From Mycolicibacterium sphagni (GTDB lineage Bacteria; Actinomycetota; Actinomycetes; Mycobacteriales; Mycobacteriaceae): a DNA stretch of 64,000 bases. The DNA is taken from the NCBI RefSeq assembly GCF_013337765.1, contig NZ_VBSB01000035.1, positions 434,001-498,000 of the forward strand, read 5' to 3'. A model generated the notes under the pieces. It did not search any database. It was not told the origin of the DNA and saw nothing but the letters and a program-made list of their open reading frames with translations. Positions 46,243-55,334 of this stretch are shown here, in pieces; within the stretch, counting starts at the first letter, position 1; the number at the start of each line of letters is the position of its first letter. The position numbers and the translations under genes were made by a program.

Positions 46243-47025
46243 GTGAGCGACTACCAGACTCTGTCCTTCGAGCAGGCCGGCCCGATCGTGCGAATTGTGC
46301 TCGACCGGCCCGACGCCGCCAACGGCATGAACGACGTCATGACCGCCGAGCTCGCCCAGGTCGCGGCGCGCTGCGACGTGGCGGAGGTCAAGGCCGTCGT
46401 GCTCACCGGCGCCGGCCGATTCTTCTGCGCCGGGGGAGACCTCAAGGCGATGGCGGCCTCGCCGCTGGGGCCGGGCCGGTTCGTCAAGGGCATCGCCGAC
46501 GATCTGCACCGGGCCATCTCGACGCTGGCCCGGATGGATGCCGTGCTGATCACCGCGGTCAACGGCGTCGCTGCCGGCGCCGGTTTCAGCCTCGCCATCG
46601 CAGGAGATCTGGTGCTGGCCGCTGACACCGCGTCGTTCACGATGGCTTACACCAAGGCCGGGCTGAGCCCGGACGGCAGCTCGTCGTACTACCTGCCGCG
46701 GATCATCGGTGTGCGCCGCACCCAGGAACTGATGCTGACCAACCGCACGCTGAGGGCCGCCGAGGCCGCCGACTGGGGATTGGTCAACGAGGTGGTGCCC
46801 GCCGCCGAGCTGGAGGCTCGCGCGCAGTCGCTGGCCGAGCAGATTGCTTCTGCGGCAAAGGGTTCCAGCAGCGCGGTGAAGAAGCTCATGCTGGCCACGT
46901 TCGGCAGCGGGCTCGAGGAGCAGATGGAACTCGAGGGCCGGCTGATCGCGGAGTGTGCCAACAGCGCCGACGGCCGCGAGGGCATCGACGCGTTCCTGAA
47001 CAAGCGCGCGCCGGAGTTCAGCTAG
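46243..47025 (+). CDS. Enoyl-CoA hydratase/isomerase (crotonase) family protein
   Basis: A 260-residue crotonase. The oxyanion-hole segments are GRFFCAGGDLKAM near residue 65 and VNGVAAGAGFSLAIAGD near residue 105. The active-site segment AGLSPDGSSSYYLPRIIG carries Asp and Ser instead of the paired glutamates of true hydratases, which is closer to PaaG-like isomerases. It may act on enoyl-CoA esters in beta-oxidation or aromatic degradation. GTG start with a -10 at leaderless spacing. Its stop overlaps the convergent panB stop by four bases (CTAG). Confidence 0.9.
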   Translation: MSDYQTLSFEQAGPIVRIVLDRPDAANGMNDVMTAELAQVAARCDVAEVKAVVLTGAGRFFCAGGDLKAMAASPLGPGRFVKGIADDLHRAISTLARMDAVLITAVNGVAAGAGFSLAIAGDLVLAADTASFTMAYTKAGLSPDGSSSYYLPRIIGVRRTQELMLTNRTLRAAEAADWGLVNEVVPAAELEARAQSLAEQIASAAKGSSSAVKKLMLATFGSGLEEQMELEGRLIAECANSADGREGIDAFLNKRAPEFS

Positions 47026-47864
47026 AAGCTGTGCTCCTCGGCCGGGAACGCGCCGGTCGCCACTTCTTCGGCGTATTGCGTTGCCGCACGGCGCAATTCG
47101 CCGCCGACATCACCGAAGCGCTTGACGAACTTGGCGGTCTTGCCGCTGGTGAGTCCGGCCATGTCCTGCCAGACCAGCACCTGCGCATCGCAATTGGGCC
47201 CGGCACCGATACCGACGGTCGGAATCGTGAGCTTGCCGGTGATCTGAGTGGCCAGCTCGGCGGGCACCATCTCCATCACGACCGCGATGGCGCCGGCCTC
47301 CTGGACCGCGATCGCGTCGTGGATGGTCTGCTCGGCGGTATCGCCACGGCCCTGGACGCGGAAACCGCCAAGGCTGTTGACGCTCTGCGGGGTGAAGCCG
47401 ATGTGGGCCACCACGGGGATGCCTGCGGCGCTCAGTGTGGCGATCTGCTCGGCGACGCGCTCGCCGCCTTCGAGCTTGACCGCGTGCGCGCCGGTTTCCT
47501 TCATGAACCGGGTCGCCGTTCGGAGGGCTTGCACAGGCCCTTCTTCGTAGCTGCCGAACGGGAGATCGGCGACGACCAGCGCGTGCTCGGCGCCGCGGAC
47601 CACACCGCGAACCAGGGGGATCAGTTCGTCGACTGAGATCGGCACGGTGGTGTCGTAGCCGTAGACGACGTTGGCGGCGGAATCGCCGACCAGAAGAACG
47701 GGAATCCCGGCCTCGTCGAAGGCCCGGGCGGTGGAGTAGTCGTAGACCGTGAGCATGGCCCACTTGTGGCCTTCGGACTTCCACTTCAGCAGGTGGTGGG
47801 TACGAACCTTGGTACGCGAAACAGTTGGCGTAGTACAGCCACCATAGACAGTCTGTTCAGACAT
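47022..47864 (-). CDS. panB: 3-methyl-2-oxobutanoate hydroxymethyltransferase PanB
   Basis: Transfers a hydroxymethyl group from methylenetetrahydrofolate to 2-oxoisovalerate, the first committed step to pantothenate and CoA. The 280-residue protein matches M. tuberculosis PanB, with metal-binding DSAANVVYGYDTT near residue 58, ADLPFGSYE, the catalytic Glu region VVMEMVPAEL, and TVGIGAGPNCDAQVLVWQD. The ATG at 47862-47864 begins MSEQTVYGG as in the orthologue. It is divergent from the WS/DGAT gene across a 161-base region holding a palindrome. Confidence 0.97.
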   Translation of the reverse strand: MSEQTVYGGCTTPTVSRTKVRTHHLLKWKSEGHKWAMLTVYDYSTARAFDEAGIPVLLVGDSAANVVYGYDTTVPISVDELIPLVRGVVRGAEHALVVADLPFGSYEEGPVQALRTATRFMKETGAHAVKLEGGERVAEQIATLSAAGIPVVAHIGFTPQSVNSLGGFRVQGRGDTAEQTIHDAIAVQEAGAIAVVMEMVPAELATQITGKLTIPTVGIGAGPNCDAQVLVWQDMAGLTSGKTAKFVKRFGDVGGELRRAATQYAEEVATGAFPAEEHSF

Positions 47865-47940
47865 CTTTGTCCCTAGAGTTTGTCTCTTTCGATCCTCGAG
47901 GCCCATCCGGGTCCCCGGGTTCGTCTGACGTGTTCAAGTG

Positions 47941-47957
47941 TGCCACCGCGGGTGGCA
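47941..47957. promoter_or_regulatory. Palindrome in the panB/WS-DGAT divergent promoter
   Basis: TGCCACC-gcg-GGTGGCA, perfect 7-base arms, 77 bases before the panB start and 69 bases before the WS/DGAT start. It is a candidate shared operator or a hairpin in either leader. Confidence 0.4.
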
Positions 47958-48012
47958 AAGGTGAACGGACAGTGAAGTGGACTTTCTCACACCTGTCACG
48001 GGTGCGCCGACA

Positions 48013-48018
48013 TAACAT
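48013..48018 (+). promoter_or_regulatory. -10 element, leaderless start of the WS/DGAT gene
   Basis: TAACAT followed by seven bases and the ATG at 48026, with no ribosome site. Confidence 0.5.
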
Positions 48019-48025
48019 CGGCGGC

Positions 48026-49435
48026 ATGGTGCAACACCTGCAGAGACTCAGCGGTCTCGACGCCAGCTTCCTCTACCTCGAAACTCCTTCGCAGCCACTG
48101 CATGTGTGCTCGATCCTGGAGCTCGACGCATCCACGATCCCGGGTGGCTACACCTTCGAACGGCTGCGTGACGAATTGGCCTTGCGGGTCAAGGCGATAC
48201 CGAGCTTCCGCGAGCGACTCGCCAACAGCTTCCTCAACCTCGACCATCCGGTGTGGGTGGAAGACGAGCATTTCGACATCGATCGCCACCTGCACCGCAT
48301 CGGGTTGCCCGCCCCGGGCGGGCGTGCGGAGCTCGGCGAGATCTGCGGTCATCTGGCGTCCCTGCCGCTTGATCGCCGCCACCCGCTGTGGGAGACCTGG
48401 GTCATCGAGGGCGTCGGGGGCACCGACGCCCGCAACGGTGGACGGCTGGCCGTGCTCACCAAGGTGCACCACGCCGCCGTCGACGGGGTGACCGGCGCCA
48501 ACCTGATGTCACAGCTGTGCAGCACCGAGCCCGACGCGCCGCCACCGGACCCGGTCGAGGACGAATTCGGCGCCACCAACCAACTGCGGATCGCGCTGGG
48601 CGGGCTGGGCAACTTCGTCACCCGGCCCCTGCACCTGGCCACCAAGGTCATTCCCTCGACGGTCAGCACGGTTGTCGACACTGTTCAGCGCGCGGTCGGC
48701 GGGCGGGCGATGGCCGCCCCGTTCGCGGCGCCGCAGACCAAGTTCAACGCGAGCATCACCGCGCACCGCAATGTCGCGTTCGCCGAGCTGGACCTCGAGG
48801 ACATCAAGACCGTCAAGAACCACTTCGGGGTCAAGGTCAACGACGTGGTGATGGCCTTGGTCGCGGGCGTGCTGCGGCAGTACCTGCTCGACCGCGACGA
48901 GCTGCCGGAGGCGTCGTTGGTGGCCATGGTTCCGGTCTCGGTGCACGACCGCTCCGACCGCCCCGGCCGCAACCAGGTATCCGGCATGTTCTCCAAGCTG
49001 GAGACCCAGATCGAGGATCCCGCCGAACGGATCAAGGCCATCGCCGAGGCAAACACCACCGCCAAGGAGCACAGCGCGGCGATCGGGGCGACCCTGCTGC
49101 AGGACTGGAGTCAGTTCGCCGGCCCGGCCATCTTCGGCGTCGCCATGCGGGTCTACGCCCGGACCAAGCTGACCGAAGCTCGCCCGGTACACAACCTGGT
49201 GATCTCCAATGTGCCCGGCCCGCAGATCCCGCTCTACTTCCTGGGTGCCGAAGTGACCGCGATGTACCCGCTCGGGCCGATCTTCCACGGCTCGGGTCTC
49301 AACATCACGGTGATGTCACTGAACGGCAAACTCGACGTGGGTTTGATCGCCTGCCCGGAACTCTTGCCGGACCTGTGGGATCTGGCCGACGACTTTGCCG
49401 TGGGGATGAAGGAACTGGTCGACGCCACCAAATAA
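48026..49435 (+). CDS. Wax ester synthase/diacylglycerol acyltransferase (WS/DGAT)
   Basis: A 469-residue acyltransferase that esterifies diacylglycerol or fatty alcohols with acyl-CoA for storage lipids at the membrane face. It begins with the family signature LSGLDASFLYLETP, has the catalytic HHxxxDG motif as VHHAAVDGV near residue 155, and the later NDVVMALVAGVLR and NVPGP motifs. Mycobacteria carry many paralogues (Tgs family); I cannot assign which one. In M. tuberculosis order panB is directly followed by the hip1 gene, so this gene is an insertion relative to that layout. It reads toward hip1. Confidence 0.92.
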   Translation: MVQHLQRLSGLDASFLYLETPSQPLHVCSILELDASTIPGGYTFERLRDELALRVKAIPSFRERLANSFLNLDHPVWVEDEHFDIDRHLHRIGLPAPGGRAELGEICGHLASLPLDRRHPLWETWVIEGVGGTDARNGGRLAVLTKVHHAAVDGVTGANLMSQLCSTEPDAPPPDPVEDEFGATNQLRIALGGLGNFVTRPLHLATKVIPSTVSTVVDTVQRAVGGRAMAAPFAAPQTKFNASITAHRNVAFAELDLEDIKTVKNHFGVKVNDVVMALVAGVLRQYLLDRDELPEASLVAMVPVSVHDRSDRPGRNQVSGMFSKLETQIEDPAERIKAIAEANTTAKEHSAAIGATLLQDWSQFAGPAIFGVAMRVYARTKLTEARPVHNLVISNVPGPQIPLYFLGAEVTAMYPLGPIFHGSGLNITVMSLNGKLDVGLIACPELLPDLWDLADDFAVGMKELVDATK

Positions 49436-49484
49436 TCCGCCCCGGCGGGTCGGCGTACGGGACACCACAGCCGCACATGGCAGC

Positions 49485-51038
49485 ATGTTTGCCATGAGGC
49501 TCTACCACCGACCACGCGCCGTCCGCACCGCTCTGGTGCTCCCCGCCGTGGCCGCACTCGTCGCGAGCGCCGGCTGCAGCACCATCGTGGGGGGATCGGC
49601 CGTGATCGCCGGGCCGCAGATCGGGCAACCGGTGCAATGGGGTCCGTGCCGGGTGGCCGGCGGCGGGGGTGGCAATGCGTTGCCGATTCCGGCCGGCGCA
49701 CAGTGCGGCAAGATCGCCGTCCCGGTCGACTACGCCAAGCCGGACGGTGCGGTCGCCGTTCTCGCGCTGATTCGCTTCCCGGCCACCGGTCAGAAGATCG
49801 GCTCGATGATCATCAACCCCGGCGGCCCTGGCGAGTCGGGCATCGAAGCCGCCGCCAGCATCGTGGAGAACCTGCCCGCCTCGGTGCGGCAGGGCTTCGA
49901 CATGGTGGGCTTCGACCCGCGCGGAGTGGGCTCGTCCACCCCGGCACTGTGGTGCAACTCGGATGCCGACAACGATCGGCTGCGAGCCGACCCGCAGGTG
50001 GACTACAGCCCCGAGGGCGTCGCGCACATCGAGGGTGAGACCAAGTCCTTCGTTCAGCGCTGCGTCGACAAGATGGGCAAGGACTTCCTGGCCAATGTCG
50101 GCACCGCCAGCGTCGCCAAGGATTTGGACGCACTGCGCGCAGCGGTCGGTGACGACAAGCTGACCTACCTCGGCTACTCGTACGGCACCCGGATCGGTTC
50201 GGCCTACGCCGAGGCGTACCCGGACAAGGTGCGGGCGATGATCCTCGACGGCGCCGTCGACCCCAACGCCGACCCGATCCAGGCCGACATCGACCAGGCC
50301 GCGGCCTTCCAACAAGCCTTCAACGATTACGCCGCCGACTGCGCCAAGGATCCCAGCTGCCCGCTGGGCGCCGACCCCGCCAAGGCCGTCGATGTCTACC
50401 GCGACCTGGTCGACCCGTTGGTCGACAAGCCGCTGCCGACCTCCGACCCGCGCGGCCTCGGCTACAGCGACTCGATCATCGGCACGATCATGGCGCTGTA
50501 CTCACCGAACCTGTGGCGGCACCTGACACAGGGCCTGACCGAGATGACCAACGGTCGGGGCGACACCATGCTGGCGCTGGCCGATATGTACATGCGCCGC
50601 GACGCGCAGGGCCACTACACCAACGCCACCGATGCGCGCATCGCGGTCAACTGCGTCGACCAGCCGCCGATCACCGACCGTGACAAGGTGATCGCGGAAG
50701 ACAAGAAGATGCGTGAGGTAGCGCCGTTCATGAGCTACGGCGACTTCACCGGGCACGCCCCGCTCAGCACGTGCGCGTTCTGGCCGGTGCCGGCGACCAG
50801 CACGCCGCATTCGGTCCAGGCGCAGGGCCTGCCGCCGGTGCTGGTGGTGTCCACGACCAACGACCCGGCGACGCCGTACCAGGCGGGTGTGGACCTGGCC
50901 AAGCAGCTCGGCGGAGCGCTGCTGACGTTCAATGGAACTCAGCACACTGTCGTCTTCCAGGGCAACACCTGTGTGGACAATTACGCCGCTGCCTACCTCG
51001 TCGATCTGAAGCTGCCGCCGGCCGGCGCCACCTGCTGA
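49485..51038 (+). CDS. caeA: Cell-envelope serine hydrolase Hip1/CaeA
   Basis: Lipoprotein serine protease/esterase of the outer envelope; in M. tuberculosis Hip1 cleaves GroEL2 and affects envelope lipids and host signalling. The 517-residue precursor has a signal with lipobox ASAGC (Cys near residue 31). Catalytic triad: nucleophile in GYSYGT near residue 228, Asp in TTNDPATPY near residue 463, His in GTQHTVVF near residue 490. The oxyanion region is NPGGPGESG. The sequence follows Hip1 closely throughout. An ATG three codons downstream (49494) is an equal start. A secreted paralogue follows. Confidence 0.94.
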   Translation: MFAMRLYHRPRAVRTALVLPAVAALVASAGCSTIVGGSAVIAGPQIGQPVQWGPCRVAGGGGGNALPIPAGAQCGKIAVPVDYAKPDGAVAVLALIRFPATGQKIGSMIINPGGPGESGIEAAASIVENLPASVRQGFDMVGFDPRGVGSSTPALWCNSDADNDRLRADPQVDYSPEGVAHIEGETKSFVQRCVDKMGKDFLANVGTASVAKDLDALRAAVGDDKLTYLGYSYGTRIGSAYAEAYPDKVRAMILDGAVDPNADPIQADIDQAAAFQQAFNDYAADCAKDPSCPLGADPAKAVDVYRDLVDPLVDKPLPTSDPRGLGYSDSIIGTIMALYSPNLWRHLTQGLTEMTNGRGDTMLALADMYMRRDAQGHYTNATDARIAVNCVDQPPITDRDKVIAEDKKMREVAPFMSYGDFTGHAPLSTCAFWPVPATSTPHSVQAQGLPPVLVVSTTNDPATPYQAGVDLAKQLGGALLTFNGTQHTVVFQGNTCVDNYAAAYLVDLKLPPAGATC

Positions 51039-51160
51039 CGCGAAACCCTCAGCACCACAACGGTTCTACGCCTGCGTCAAGAATCGTTACCCAGGCGGCG
51101 CGCATCTGAGATCGGAGTGTGACCGCCTCGCTGCCGCACCGATTGCGCGGCCGTGCGACG

Positions 51161-52693
51161 ATGGCTGCCATGGGACGCACGAGTCGAATCGGCTCGGTGC
51201 TCTTCTCCTGCATCGCGCTTGCCGTCGGTGTCACGGCCCCGCCGGCTGCTGCCACGCCGAACGCCGGGCCCGGTCAGGTGTCGGCGCCGCAGGTCACGTG
51301 GGGGAGCTGTCAGCGCTTCCTCGGTGACGCTGCCCGTGACATCCCCACCGCGCAGTGCACAACGGTGCCGGTACCGATCAGCGAGACGGATCCCACTGGG
51401 CCGCAAGCACAGTTGGCCGTCGTCAAGATCCCGGCCACCGGGCAGCGCATCGGCGCGCTGTTCGTCAATCCCGGCGGGCCCGGCGCCTCGGCGGTCGACT
51501 CCGCCGCCGGCATGAGCTACGCGCTGGCGGGCAGCCCGATGGCCGAACACTTCGACATCGTCGGGTTCGACCCGCGCGGAGTCGGCTACTCGACGCCCGC
51601 GGTCCGGTGCCGCACCGATGCCGAGTTCGACGCCTGGCGGCGCAACCCGATGGTGGACTACAGCCCCGCCGGGGTGGCCGCGATCGAGCAGATCAACCGC
51701 GGCTACGCCAAGGAATGCGCGGACAAGATGGGCGCGGCGTTCCTCGCCGGAGTCGGAACCGATTCGGCCGCAAAGGATATGGACACGGTCCGCCGGGTAC
51801 TCGGCGACGACCAGATCAACTACCTCGGCTTCAGCTACGGCACCGAGCTGGGCACCGCGTATCTGGAGAAGTTCCCCGACCGGGTGCGCGCGATGGTGCT
51901 CGACGGGGCGATCGATCCGGCGCAGGACACCGTCGCGTCGATCCTTCAGCAGATGACCGGCTTCCAGGTGGTCTTCAACGACTACGCCGCCGACTGCGCG
52001 AAATCGGCCGGCTGCCCGCTGGGCACCGACCCGGCGCACTGGGTGGACCGCTACCACCAGTTGGTCGATCCGCTGGTGACCAAGCCCGGCCCGACGTCCG
52101 ATCCGCGCGGGCTGGGCTATCAGGACGCGCTCACCGGCACCTTCAACGCCCTCTACACACCGCAGTACTGGAAGTTCCTCACCAGCGGCCTGCTGGGGTT
52201 GGCGCGCCAGACCGATGCCGGTGACCTGTTGATGCTCGCCGACGAGTACGACGGCCGTAATCCCTACGGCCATTACAGCAACGGGCAGGACGCGTTCAAC
52301 GCGGTCCGCTGCGTCGACGGCCCGACGCCCACCGACCCGGCGGTGTGGGCCGATATCGACAAGCGCACCCGCGAGCTGGCCCCGTTCCAGGCTTACGGTC
52401 AGTTCACCGGATTCGCGCCGCGCGATCTGTGTGCGTTCTGGCCGGTGCCGCCCACGTCGGCGCCGCACCCGGCACTACCGGCTCCGCCGGGCAGCGTCGT
52501 CGTCGTCTCCACGACACACGACCCGGCCACGCCGTACGAGGCGGGCGTCAACCTCGCCCGCGAGCTGGCCGCACCGCTGATCACCTTCGACGGTACCCAG
52601 CACACCGCGGTGTTCAACGGCAACGAGTGCATCGACTCGGCGATCGTGAACTACTTCGTCGACCTGACGGTGCCGGGGAACCTGACCTGCTGA
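51161..52693 (+). CDS. Secreted alpha/beta-hydrolase, Rv2223c orthologue (Hip1 paralogue)
   Basis: A 510-residue exported hydrolase paralogous to Hip1. Its signal peptide ends near PAAA-TPN and has no lipobox, so it is released and not anchored. Triad: Ser in GFSYGTE, Asp in THDPATPYE, His in GTQHTAVF; oxyanion region NPGGPGAS. Probably a protease or esterase on envelope proteins. The start is ambiguous: ATG at 51161 or 51170, or an upstream GTG at 51119; no ribosome site separates them. Tandem with hip1, 122 bases apart. Confidence 0.9.
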   Translation: MAAMGRTSRIGSVLFSCIALAVGVTAPPAAATPNAGPGQVSAPQVTWGSCQRFLGDAARDIPTAQCTTVPVPISETDPTGPQAQLAVVKIPATGQRIGALFVNPGGPGASAVDSAAGMSYALAGSPMAEHFDIVGFDPRGVGYSTPAVRCRTDAEFDAWRRNPMVDYSPAGVAAIEQINRGYAKECADKMGAAFLAGVGTDSAAKDMDTVRRVLGDDQINYLGFSYGTELGTAYLEKFPDRVRAMVLDGAIDPAQDTVASILQQMTGFQVVFNDYAADCAKSAGCPLGTDPAHWVDRYHQLVDPLVTKPGPTSDPRGLGYQDALTGTFNALYTPQYWKFLTSGLLGLARQTDAGDLLMLADEYDGRNPYGHYSNGQDAFNAVRCVDGPTPTDPAVWADIDKRTRELAPFQAYGQFTGFAPRDLCAFWPVPPTSAPHPALPAPPGSVVVVSTTHDPATPYEAGVNLARELAAPLITFDGTQHTAVFNGNECIDSAIVNYFVDLTVPGNLTC

Positions 52694-52694
52694 G

Positions 52695-53636
52695 TCAGCG
52701 GCCGCCCTGCGGAACCACATACGTGGGCTGGTAAGGGTTCTGGCCCGCGTCGATGGCCTTGGACTTCAGGAAGTCATCGACCGACGGATAGCCGGCGATC
52801 TCGGCTTGTTTCTGCAAGGCCTGCTGACGGGCCAGTTCGGTCTGGGCCTTCGAGGCGACCACGTCTGCGTCGGCCTTCGCCCTGGCGGCGTCGGCGTCGG
52901 CAACACCTTTGGCCCGGGCCGCATTCGCCTGGGCGATGGCCTGCTGCTCGGCGACGATGGCCTCCTTGAGTCCGGGGTCCACCGGGTCGGGCTTCATCAC
53001 CGTCACCGCGAAGTTGGAAAAGTACTCCTGGCCGTTGGTACGGGCCCGGGTGGCTTGGGGCAGGGTTTCACGCAGGGCGTTCTGAAACTCCACCCGGACG
53101 GCCTCGTCGTTCCAGATCTGCCGCCAGGTGTACTTCTGGGCGACGGACACCAGGGTGTTCTCCAGGGGCTGGCCCACCACATAGCTCAGCAGATTTTTCC
53201 AGCCCGCACTGACCGTTCCGTCGCTGTTGAGCCAGCCGGCGTACTTGGTGCCGAATTCGCGGTGGAACTCCTTGAGCTTGTCGCAGTCGTTGGTCAAGTC
53301 GAAGGTGACCGAGACGGGAACCTTCAACTCGGCCGGGGCTGAGGCGTTGGAGACCACCAGCGTCGCGGGGGCTTCCGCGTCGGGCCGGTCGAGGGCATCC
53401 CAGGAGATCTGGCGCGACGGATAGAGATAGACTTTGAACCCGCCCGGCGGGTTGAACTCGGAGGTCTCGGGGCTGATGCAGCCCTCCACTTTCGGGTCGG
53501 TGGGAATCAGGAAGTAGTCGTCGACCTTGACGGCCGTGGTGCCTGCGCCCACCTGGGTGCTGCAGCCGCTCAAGACGATCCCGCCGACGATGAGCGCCGC
53601 CGCCACACCGCCGATGACGATTATTCGACCCTTCAC
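52695..53636 (-). CDS. SPFH/band-7 domain lipoprotein
   Basis: A 313-residue protein with a hydrophobic N-terminus and lipobox VLSGCST (Cys near residue 25), then an SPFH-like domain (residues 35-210, YLYPSRQISWDALD, TNDCDKLKEFHREFGTKY) and a long Ala/Lys/Glu-rich coiled coil (residues 215-285). Stomatin/flotillin-like proteins form oligomers that organise membranes; a lipid-anchored extracytoplasmic form is unusual. The GTG start overlaps the stop of the 79-residue gene upstream (GTGA), so the two are coupled. Its end is one base from the convergent Hip1 paralogue stop. Confidence 0.85.
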   Translation of the reverse strand: MKGRIIVIGGVAAALIVGGIVLSGCSTQVGAGTTAVKVDDYFLIPTDPKVEGCISPETSEFNPPGGFKVYLYPSRQISWDALDRPDAEAPATLVVSNASAPAELKVPVSVTFDLTNDCDKLKEFHREFGTKYAGWLNSDGTVSAGWKNLLSYVVGQPLENTLVSVAQKYTWRQIWNDEAVRVEFQNALRETLPQATRARTNGQEYFSNFAVTVMKPDPVDPGLKEAIVAEQQAIAQANAARAKGVADADAARAKADADVVASKAQTELARQQALQKQAEIAGYPSVDDFLKSKAIDAGQNPYQPTYVVPQGGR

Positions 53637-53872
53637 GTGTCTTCCGTTCGTCGGTTGAAGATGATGTCGTTCAGTTTTGCCTGGTGTTCGGCTTCGTAGC
53701 GTTCTCTATCACGGTCCAGCAACTCACGGGCGTACGCGCGGCGATCTTTGGCCGAAAGGAACACCAGAGGATCCTTGACGCTGCGGAGTTCTTTCCGGAG
53801 TTGGCGAATGTAGATCCCCATCGCGACGATGACGATGACCGCGATGAGAAGAATTCCGATGACCGCCTTCAT
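53633..53872 (-). CDS. Small single-pass membrane coiled-coil protein
   Basis: A 79-residue protein with an N-terminal transmembrane helix (residues 2-23, VIGILLIAVIVIVAMGIYI) followed by a highly charged helix rich in Arg, Glu and Asp. It is translationally coupled to the SPFH lipoprotein gene, so it probably partners that protein across the membrane. The family is not recognised. The gene is divergent from glnA2 with a 97-base gap. Confidence 0.8.
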   Translation of the reverse strand: MKAVIGILLIAVIVIVAMGIYIRQLRKELRSVKDPLVFLSAKDRRAYARELLDRDRERYEAEHQAKLNDIIFNRRTEDT

Positions 53873-53957
53873 CGACCCAGTATCTGGAGAATGTCGGCAA
53901 TTGGCCTGCTGATGCGGGTCTTACCGCCTGCGTAACACGGAATTAACACCCGCTGCA

Positions 53958-53963
53958 TACGCT
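53958..53963 (+). promoter_or_regulatory. -10 element, leaderless start of glnA2
   Basis: TACGCT followed by six bases and the ATG at 53970, with no ribosome site. Confidence 0.5.
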
Positions 53964-53969
53964 CGCGTC

Positions 53970-55310
53970 ATGGACCGCCAGAAGGAATTCGTGCTGCGCA
54001 CGCTGGAGGAACGGGATATTCGATTCGTCCGGTTGTGGTTCACCGATGTGCTCGGTTACCTGAAGTCGGTCGCGATCGCTCCCGCCGAACTCGAGGGCGC
54101 CTTCGAAGAGGGGATCGGCTTCGACGGGTCCTCGATCGAGGGCTTCGCGCGCGTCTTCGAATCCGACACCGTCGCCCGCCCGGATCCGTCGACGTTCCAG
54201 GTGCTGCCGTGGACCACCAGTGGCGGCCAGCATCACTCGGCCCGGATGTTCTGCGACATCACGATGCCGGACGGCTCGCCGTCCTGGGCCGACAGCCGTC
54301 ACGTGCTGCGCCGCCAGCTCGCCAAGGCCAGTGATCTCGGGTTCTCCTGCTACGTGCACCCCGAGATCGAGTTCTTCCTGCTCGAGCCAGGCCCCTACGA
54401 CGGCTCGGTGCCGGTGCCCGCCGACAACGGCGGCTATTTCGATCAGGCCGTGCACGATTCGGCGCCCAACTTCCGCAGGCACGCCATCGATGCCCTGGAA
54501 CAGATGGGCATCTCGGTCGAATTCAGCCACCACGAGGGTGCGCCGGGCCAGCAGGAGATCGACCTGCGCTACGCCGACGCCCTGTCGATGGCCGACAACG
54601 TGATGACGTTCCGCTACGTCGTCAAGGAAGTCGCGCTCGCTGAAGGGGTGCGGGCGTCGTTCATGCCCAAGCCGTTCGCCGAATATCCCGGCTCGGCCAT
54701 GCACACCCACATGAGCCTGTTCGAGGGCGAGAACAACGCGTTCCACAGCCCCGACGATCCGCTGCAGCTCTCGGATGTCGCGAAGTCGTTCATCGCCGGC
54801 ATCCTGGAGCACGCCAGCGAGATCAGCGCGATCACCAATCAGTGGGTGAACTCCTACAAGCGGCTGGTGCACGGCGGCGAGGCGCCGACGGCGGCATCGT
54901 GGGGCGCGTCCAACCGCTCGGCGCTGGTGCGGGTGCCGATGTACACGCCGCGCAAGGCGTCTTCGCGGCGCATCGAGGTCCGCAGCCCCGACTCGGCCTG
55001 CAATCCGTACCTGACTTTCGCCGTGTTGCTGGCGGCCGGGTTGCGCGGAGTCGAGAAGAACTATGTGCTGGGCCCGCAGGCCGAAGACAACGTGTGGACG
55101 CTGACTCCCGAGGAGCGCCGGGCGATGGGCTACCGGGAACTGCCGTCCAGCCTGGGCATCGCGCTCTCGGAGATGGAGAGCTCCGAGCTGGTCGCCGAGG
55201 CCTTGGGCGAGCACGTCTTCGACTACTTCCTGCGCAACAAGCGCACGGAGTGGGAGGAATACCGCAGCAACGTGACGCCGTACGAGCTGAAGGCCTACCT
55301 GTCTCTTTAA
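53970..55310 (+). CDS. glnA2: Glutamine synthetase-type enzyme GlnA2
   Basis: A 446-residue type I glutamine synthetase paralogue, Rv2222c orthologue. Family motifs are present: FDGSSIEGFARV near residue 55, the glutamate-rich metal site in YVHPEIEFFLLEPG, HHEGAPGQQEIDLRYAD, the ATP site MPKPFAEYPGSAMHTHMSLF, and NRSALVRVP. The adenylylation loop Tyr of GlnA1 (KDLYELPP) is not conserved: the equivalent part reads MGYRELPSSL. It may act on glutamate or on other amino/amine substrates. Co-directional with glnE 24 bases downstream. Confidence 0.95.
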   Translation: MDRQKEFVLRTLEERDIRFVRLWFTDVLGYLKSVAIAPAELEGAFEEGIGFDGSSIEGFARVFESDTVARPDPSTFQVLPWTTSGGQHHSARMFCDITMPDGSPSWADSRHVLRRQLAKASDLGFSCYVHPEIEFFLLEPGPYDGSVPVPADNGGYFDQAVHDSAPNFRRHAIDALEQMGISVEFSHHEGAPGQQEIDLRYADALSMADNVMTFRYVVKEVALAEGVRASFMPKPFAEYPGSAMHTHMSLFEGENNAFHSPDDPLQLSDVAKSFIAGILEHASEISAITNQWVNSYKRLVHGGEAPTAASWGASNRSALVRVPMYTPRKASSRRIEVRSPDSACNPYLTFAVLLAAGLRGVEKNYVLGPQAEDNVWTLTPEERRAMGYRELPSSLGIALSEMESSELVAEALGEHVFDYFLRNKRTEWEEYRSNVTPYELKAYLSL

Positions 55311-55321
55311 TAGGCGTGCGC

Positions 55322-55327
55322 TACCGT
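55322..55327 (+). promoter_or_regulatory. -10 element, leaderless start of glnE
   Basis: TACCGT followed by seven bases and the GTG at 55335. It supports 55335 over the in-frame GTG two codons earlier. Confidence 0.45.
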
Positions 55328-55334
55328 CGTGCAC

